A stretch of DNA of 64,000 bases from positions 35,156,472-35,220,471 of the forward strand of contig CM031609.1 of assembly GCA_018398815.1 (NCBI GenBank), given 5' to 3'. Both the position numbers and the translations under genes were made by a program. Each line of letters opens with the position of its first letter. The first letter of the stretch is position 1. The notes below the pieces were generated by a model. The model had not been told where the DNA came from, searched no databases, and saw nothing but the letters and a program-made list of their open reading frames with translations. Source of the DNA: Conus ventricosus (lineage: Eukaryota > Mollusca > Gastropoda > Neogastropoda > Conidae). Positions 58,980-64,000 of this stretch are shown here, piece by piece.

Positions 58980-59079
58980 NNNNNNNNNNNNNNNNNNNNN
59001 NNNNNNNNNNNNNNNNNNNNNNNNNNNNNNNNNNNNNNNNNNNNNNNNNNNNNNNNNNNNNNNNNNNNNNNNNNNNNNN
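58980..59079. other. Scaffold gap (100 N)
   Basis: Exactly 100 unknown bases, the usual placeholder for a gap of unknown size. Sequence character differs on either side. Confidence 0.99.
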
Positions 59080-60253
59080 AATATTACTGATGCAAAATAT
59101 TCTGCTGGGCCGCACTACAATCTTAAAAACATAACAACTGATACTCTTGACATTTCTGTGACTCAGTCTGACGCCTTTCAAGTAAAGGTTAGTACTCCAT
59201 TGAAGAGCTATCTTAACCCTCCTATTAAAAACGACCGCATCCCGAAAGCGTGGTTTAGTCATCCGATGCAGTTTTATCAGAACCAGTTAAACTTTGCTGT
59301 GTTTTGTGCATCAACTGGGTGTGGAGTGTCGTATGCTGATCACTTAAATCATCCTGATCCTTTGGTGAGGTCAGTGTATAGATTTCATTTCTATTACACC
59401 TTCAGGCGTATTTTGACTGAACTGCAAGCGCCATTGCCAAATGACAAACCGTTTAATCCATGCAGCAACAGAATAGACATGAAGGCTTTTGAAAGGATCT
59501 GTAACGAATTCAATATTAATGTTAAGGAAGACTTTAGACAAAAGTTGGATCTTATCATGGCCTAGGCACCCCTTATTTTTGGGGCGTGCACAGAAAGTAT
59601 AACTATGACTGGAATCCTCCTTACACATCTTTCTCTTCAGGCACAGGTGTTCACCTCGGGTCCATAGAGCAACAGCATGGACAACATTTATCTTAGACAC
59701 TTCTAAGGGCCTAACTAGAGCAGGAATAGAAACGAATAAACGACTCTGTTCGTACTTATGTTTGGTGTTTGCTAGGTTCGCAAGCACAAACGAGATCGAG
59801 CATAATGATCCTTCTACTGGTTTTGATGCACAAAAACAATACTTAGCAAATTTAGAGGACGCCATTAATTCTACAGTTGATTTACCTTCAAGTATAAAAG
59901 GTACCAAAATGTTTTACAATACGCAAGATCGAAAGTAGACTTTGCTGTTGGAAATGGTTTATACATGCTGCCTTCTGACCTCAGACTCCTGATAGGAACA
60001 ATAATAAACTACAATAATGAAATCCTTGTGGCGGGCAATGCACAGAAAGTCGGGAAAAACGAAATAAATTCTGAGCCAGTAATATTGCAAGCAGTAAACA
60101 AACACCAAGAATAAGCCATCCAATCCCCGTGGTCCAAACCCAAAGACTGTTGAAGAAGTCAAAAAACATTATGACCATGAATATGAAAAGACAGCGCTAG
60201 TTGTTGGATTAACTGGCATAGGATTACTCGGTCTTTATCTTACTAAATATTAA
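59080..60253 (+). CDS. Virus-like gene A: unnamed conserved protein with C-terminal membrane segment (partial, frame broken)
   Basis: Open from the scaffold gap, so its start is missing. The first frame (to tag 59563-59565) includes GPHYNLKNITTDTLDISV, AWFSHPMQFYQNQLNFAVFC, then STGCGVSYADHL, and ERICNEFNINV. Other frames continue it: GTPYFWGVHRKYNYDWN (about 59,560-59,615), LDTSKGLTRAGIE (about 59,695-59,735), GFDAQKQYLANLEDAINS (59,820-59,875), GNGLYMLPSDLRLLIGTI (about 59,950-60,005) and finally a 34-residue end with the hydrophobic run TALVVGLTGIGLLGLYL before taa at 60253. It belongs to a recurrent invertebrate family without a named function that I can cite. A structural or surface role is a guess from its neighbours. 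It has at least four frame changes. Confidence 0.7.
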
Positions 60254-60373
60254 CCCAACTATTAAGAGAACTAATGCCCATAAGTGCTTGGCCATAAGCC
60301 AACTACTTGGCTTGCAGTAGACAAAAGCCAGCTAACAACACTCCCTAATATTCCGGGTAAAGCGTCCACAGCT

Positions 60374-61151
60374 TTACTGGCTAATTTTTTTTAATAAACT
60401 TGCAAGATGATCAAGCTGTTTTTTTACCCATGATTTATCAGGTGGAGGGGATGGTGATGGAGGCACTGACCCGGGACCACCACCGCCTGTAATAGCCATC
60501 ACCAGTGTACTTATTGCAAATCCTAAGGCTGTTATAACGCTTGCTAATGTGACTCCCTGCTCTCTAAACAGTGTTCGTATTCGTTCTGCTAGCGTTGTGT
60601 CTTCATATAAAATTCTTTGGATAGTTTCTCTTATTCTGCTCACTTGAGTTCGCAATTGTTCTCGGTTAGTAGACAACACTTCTAGTCTTGCTGTTCTCTC
60701 TTGTTCAAGATCTTTTAGTCTTTGGGCTATTCTTTCTTTAATATCAGGCCCTAAGTTGGCGTCATCAGCCTCAACGAGTTTTTCTTTTTCTCTTTTTATA
60801 TGCTCATCTATTTCACCCAGTTTGTTAAATTGTTTGTTAATTCGCTCTAATGGTTCTCAAAGCATGATCAAGGGCCGCTATTTCTCGCATGGGTAGGAGA
60901 TTCTGTTTCTGTAGCGGTGGGTCGTGTATAGATTTTAATGCTGTTTCTTCTGATAAACTGGTTTCTGCTTCTATTATTTCGTCTGCTGCTTGACTTAAAT
61001 CTTTAAGTTCCATGTTTTGTATTTGGTTAGCTGTTGGGAGATCTTGTAGTGTGTTTTGAAGTTTAGAAACCGCCTCCGCCCTTAATTTCGGTCTAACAAG
61101 ACCAAGGCGATTTCGATCGGCAACTTTAAGTCTTTGTCTAATTGTATCCAT
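60374..61151 (-). CDS. Virus-like gene B: coiled-coil, single membrane segment, Pro-rich tail (one frame change)
   Basis: Starts at ATG (61151), reading MDTIRQRLKVADRNRLGL. An N-terminal helical region (AEAVSKLQNTLQDLPTAN, LKDLSQAADEIIEAETSL) leads to a stop at about 60837. In the next frame a highly charged coiled coil continues (EIDEHIKREKEKL, ERIAQRLKDLEQERTARLEV), then TTLAERIRTLFREQG, a membrane segment (LASVITALGFAISTLVMAIT), a Gly/Pro linker (PPSPSPPPDK) and a basic end. It has about 258 residues in all, with one shift near 60845. A coiled coil followed by a membrane anchor suggests a virion membrane or attachment protein, but this is inference. It is 2 bp from gene C, so both may share a transcript. 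Confidence 0.7.
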
Positions 61152-61153
61152 GC

Positions 61154-61430
61154 TTAAAAACTTTGATGGGTCTGGTTTAGTTGTAAGCCGAAACAGGTTC
61201 TCCTTGATCGTTTTTTCACATACAAATGGCCATTTTTATCTACATCAAAATCAATAGGAAAATCGGGAGGTTCTAGGCCTAAACTTTTGTAAAATGATTC
61301 AACCTTACTTAATGTTAATTCATGCCACAGTGAGGTCGTTGGAGCGATGCGGTTGTCAAAGGAGCCATTTCACTCATGTCGTCTCCAGGATCAAAAACAT
61401 CATAACTTCTTCACCTTCAGTTCCTGCCAT
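61154..61430 (-). CDS. Virus-like gene C: small acidic-then-basic protein (frame broken)
   Basis: Too broken for a long single frame. ATG at 61430 reads MAGTEGEEV; after small shifts FDPGDDMSEMAPL, then IAPTTSLWHELTLSKVESFY and LGLEPPDFPIDFDVDKNGHL, ending at taa (61154-61156). It is about 90 residues. The segments are well conserved in my memory of this gene set, and gene C always lies before gene B. Function unknown. The start is chosen because it is the first ATG after an AT-rich divergent spacer shared with gene D. Confidence 0.6.
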
Positions 61431-61469
61431 GTTTTTAATTAATTAACTTTTTATTTTGTTTTATAAAAA
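61431..61469. promoter_or_regulatory. Divergent AT-rich spacer between genes C and D
   Basis: 39 bp, almost all A and T (ttaattaattaac core), between the start codons of gene C (minus) and gene D (plus). Both transcripts must begin at or near it, so it is a candidate bidirectional promoter. There is no direct evidence for activity. Confidence 0.35.
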
Positions 61470-62735
61470 TGTCGCAAGCATATGGTTCATTTCTTAACCC
61501 GCTTAGAAGACTGCAAGAGCCCTTTGGCGTGAAGGGAAATAAACAGAATATTATTGTTCCAAATAATCCATCTACTATGATGCAGATCAAATTCTTACTG
61601 TTAAATTTCCAAACCTAGGAGCAGATGACGTGATTGTGCCAGGCTCTACGCGACTTACTTTCAAAATAGAACTCGAATCAACAGCCCCAGACAGGACAGT
61701 TGTGCAGAATCTGGGACGGGCAATTGTTAAGAAAATTTCTATAAAACTTGAGGGGCAAGAAATATTTTCTTTACATAATGCTGACATATTTTTAACCTAT
61801 TCTGATCTATGGCTAACCGAGAATGAAAGGGCTGATCTTGCGTTTCAAGGAATAGATAATAATGAAGCACTAAAACACAGAATAGGCGCCTCAGATGCTA
61901 ATAAAGCTGGCAAAAAGTATGTGGCTGTAAATTTTGCGTATGGAAATCGCTTTTCCATCCCCTTGGATTTTGAGTTGTTAAGTGCGCATGCGCCATACTT
62001 TCAAGGAGCATTAAAAGACAGATTGTCATATGAACTAACTTTTAATGAATACAAACGTGTTATTAAATCTGAAGACACCGAAGCAAAGTACAGCATTTCT
62101 GACATCGCGTTAGAGTTTGACATTGTTAGCAACCCTAACTTAGCAAGGTTCATTGAGCAAAAATATAAGACAAAAATGGCAATATATTACGAAAGAGTGA
62201 TTCACCATTCTACACATCCTAAAAGCAGGGCAGACACTATATGGAATTTTAGTTTTAGCGTCTCAGCAAGATCACTCAAAGGTATTTTATTGCTTTGCGA
62301 AGATGAAGAACCATTCAAAAGACAACTGAAAAGTTTCTTAATCCTAAAATAACGAAAGTGCAATGTACAATTGAGGGTAGTCCTAACCAAATCTACGCTA
62401 GCGGGCTTAAACCTTATCAGCATTTTGATGAAATAAGAAAATTGTTTGGAGGCGGGAGGCATGGAAGTTCAACAGTAGACCTTGTGTCTAAAGATCTTCA
62501 TCTTCATAGTGTTAGACTCGATGATTATTTAACAACGAACTACGGTTTATGGATTGACCTAAGGTCAACAGAGGATAATCAGTTACATGGAAGTGGGAGA
62601 GCTGTTAAAGACGTAATAACATTTCAAATTGACAAAGAAGAAGATGACGATAAACCGCTTAATGTATATTTGTTTTTAATATATGATGCGCAGCTGAATA
62701 TTCTAGATAACAGATTACAAAATATAGAATACTAA
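61470..62735 (+). CDS. Virus-like gene D: candidate major capsid protein (two frame changes)
   Basis: ATG at 61470 (MSQAYGSFLNPLRRLQEPFG). A shift near 61580 leads to PNLGADDVIVPGSTRLTF, then AIVKKISIKLEGQEIFSL, NRFSIPLDFELLSAHAPYFQ, LKDRLSYELTFNEY and ISDIALEFDIVSNPNLAR. A second shift near 62340 leads to a 125-residue end with SGLKPYQHFDEIRKLFGGG, HGSGRAVKDVITFQID and NVYLFLIYDAQLNI before taa. It has about 420 residues. Alternating short hydrophobic stretches and few helices fit a beta-rich fold. Two similar-sized halves and its central place in the cluster suggest a double jelly-roll capsid protein; that is inference and needs structure prediction. No catalytic motif is seen. Confidence 0.65.
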
Positions 62736-62759
62736 ATTATTTTTTTTTTTTTAAAAAGC

Positions 62760-63373
62760 ATGGCTGTTCATGTTTATCCAAAGCGCTACGGAGCCAGAGC
62801 CGCCAAAAGAAGAGATAGTAGAAACCCTGGCATAAAAACCTTCAGATTAACAAACATTACACAAATGCAACAAAAACTAGAGCAGGACCTTTCAAAATAT
62901 AGCAAAACCAAACGAAGGTATTCTGCTGCCTGTAATGCTGTTACATATGTTAATACTGGAGCATCAACTCTAAGTGCTCTATCAGCAGGAACGAGTGTTG
63001 GTCTTTTAGCAACAGGTGTTGGTTGCACCCGCAGCTTTACCTCTAGGAGGTTGTCTTTAGCTCTTGGCGTGTGTTCATTAGCTGTAAGTGCTGCTGGCAA
63101 AAAATTAAAAACTAACTCCAAAAGCACACAGCTATGGTTCAACTAATAACAGCTAAACTTAGCTCGTTCAAACTGACAATAAATAAAGCACTAGTTGACT
63201 CAAACATCACGGATGAAGAATTTAGTCGTTTACAGCCAGATTTTGATGACTATAAAAGACAAAAGTGTGATCTTCAAAAAAAGTCAAGGGCAAGTTTTTC
63301 TCAACAGCCAGACACCGAGCAGATAAAAAAGGAATGTTTAAAAAAAGTAAACGAAACATTAACTCTGCTCTAA
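62760..63373 (+). CDS. Virus-like gene E: basic N-terminus, Ala/Gly-rich hydrophobic core, helical C-terminus (one frame change)
   Basis: ATG at 62760, 24 bp after gene D, reading MAVHVYPKRYGARAAKRRDS. After a basic start comes a helical segment (ITQMQQKLEQDLSKYSK), then two hydrophobic small-residue stretches (NTGASTLSALSAGTSVGLLA and LSLALGVCSLAVSAAGKKLK). The frame ends at about 63146. The next frame (63134-63373) continues with LSSFKLTINKALVDSNITDE, EFSRL and DDYKRQKCDLQ. One base near 63117-63125 would account for the split, so I treat it as one protein of about 204 residues. Basic plus membrane-active layout recalls minor capsid or core proteins of DNA viruses, but no homology is claimed. 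Confidence 0.65.
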
Positions 63374-63500
63374 ACAGCTCATATTAACAACATCAAAGGG
63401 CGTTTATACTTTAGTTTATCAAAAAGACCGTTGATATTGATTCTGATTAATTATTTTTTTTAATTTAAATAAATATTTTGAGTTAGAAAAGAAACTCAGC
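63374..63500. other. AT-rich spacer between genes E and F
   Basis: 127 bp, strongly AT-rich (taattatttttttt near 63447). It is the longest gap within this plus-strand block and a possible promoter or polyadenylation region for the neighbours. Confidence 0.4.
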
Positions 63501-64000
63501 ATGGATAAGATATATGAAGGACCAGACGAATTGTTTGAAGGAATGCTTAAGGGAGAGCGTTTGTCAAAAGCTTTAAATGATATTAATCTAGAAGTCATTG
63601 ATCCAACAAACGTACAGGCAAGTGTTGTGCATGCTATTTCTCAAGTTCCAGGTAAACTAACAATAGACCGCCAGTTAAAGTAAAGTTAGCTGTTTTAATC
63701 GATTATATAACATTAAATGAAGAAAATCTAGGGGTCTGGGTCTCAACTAAACAACAGGTTATTCTTTCTCATAATGACTTAACACTGGTTGGGCAGACCA
63801 CTGCTTACACAGTTTGATGTGACCGCCGAAGAAGCCAAAATGAGAGGCTCTGGTTGGTCAGAGAGCGAAGTCTTAGAGATTAGATTAAAACAGTCTAAGT
63901 ATGCACCGATTGTAGGCAGGGCTTTACATTCCACTACCTCCAGCATTAGTCGCAAAAAGAGCAGTTCTAAACATAAAGAATTCGGACAACAAATGTTTTA
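63501..64000 (+). CDS. Virus-like gene F: unnamed conserved protein (partial, frame broken)
   Basis: ATG at 63501 (MDKIYEGPDELFEGMLKG), then SKALNDINLEVIDPTNVQAS and QVPGKLTIDRQLK to a stop at 63681-63683. A neighbouring frame continues with VKVKLAVLIDYITLNEENLG and SHNDLTLVGQTT, and a third with FDVTAEEAKMRGSGWSESEV and KQSKYAPIVGRAL, running to the window end. The C-terminal part is basic (SRKKSSSKHKEF). No domain is recognised; it is known to me only as a member of this gene set. Confidence 0.6.

Larger units (their letters stand above)
59080..64000. mobile_element. Endogenous virus-like gene cluster (partial)
   Basis: A compact intronless cluster: plus-strand gene A (59080-60253), minus-strand genes B and C (61151-60374 and 61430-61154), then plus-strand genes D, E and F (61470-62735, 62760-63373, 63501-end). 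Gaps between genes are 2-130 bp. Poly-T/A and AT-rich spacers lie between genes (for example 62737-62755). I recall the same set of unnamed proteins from cnidarian and other invertebrate genomes, with a capsid-like protein among them. No polymerase, integrase or protease is inside the window; both ends are cut, by the gap and the window edge. Most genes carry one or more one-base frame changes. Confidence 0.7.

Noticed and set aside
58921..59262. Minus-strand frame crossing the N gap
   Set aside because: It is open only because unknown bases were translated as X.
59080..64000. Bacterial or phage operon contamination
   Set aside because: The gene set recurs in invertebrate genomes as I recall it, spacers are AT-rich without ribosome-binding sites before most starts, and no bacterial genes are present. 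It is not fully excluded because of the scaffold gap.

Overview
The window looks like repeat-rich genomic DNA from a lophotrochozoan animal, most likely a gastropod mollusc. The main evidence is one recognisable host gene: a GRL101-type receptor (C-type lectin, LDL-A, leucine-rich repeats, 7TM; 28.2-32.7 kb). This architecture is best known from molluscs. The rest is mostly dinucleotide microsatellites, minisatellites and decayed transposable elements. Many reading frames are broken by single-base indels, often at homopolymers, so true decay and long-read sequencing error are hard to separate.

Layout. 1-8.4 kb: GT and CT microsatellites, a minisatellite built on a 30-bp unit that became a 60-bp dimer (3.6-6.0 kb), a SINE-like head, and a 53-bp minisatellite of about 33 copies (6.6-8.4 kb). 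8.9-11.2 kb: a Penelope-like element (PLE) relic split by a 146-bp tandem array. 11.76-20.42 kb: a complete young LTR retrotransposon (two 2,044-bp LTRs, perfect 5-bp target duplication, tRNA-Pro primer site). Its integrase lies before the RT region, as in Gmr1-like Ty3/gypsy elements, and most of its RT/RNase H is deleted. 20.4-28 kb: low-complexity DNA, a tRNA-derived SINE, a tandem pair of 0.62-0.66-kb units each carrying a hammerhead ribozyme motif, and an 848-bp composite SINE with 15-bp target duplications. 28.2-32.75 kb: the receptor gene. 33.7-42.1 kb: a LINE 3' end, a piggyBac relic, a 101-bp minisatellite and a near full-length LINE. 44-48 kb: a perfect 31-bp hairpin and a hAT relic with terminal repeats. 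51.85-58.56 kb: two diverged PLE copies head to head, forming a 6.7-kb imperfect palindrome.

A 100-N scaffold gap lies at 58,980-59,079. After it (59.08-64.0 kb) the content changes sharply to a compact, intronless, AT-rich cluster of at least six genes on both strands. These encode a probable capsid-like protein, a hydrophobic basic protein, a coiled-coil membrane protein and others. It looks like part of an endogenous DNA virus or a virus-like mobile element whose replication genes are outside the window. This cluster and the paired hammerhead ribozymes are the most interesting content.
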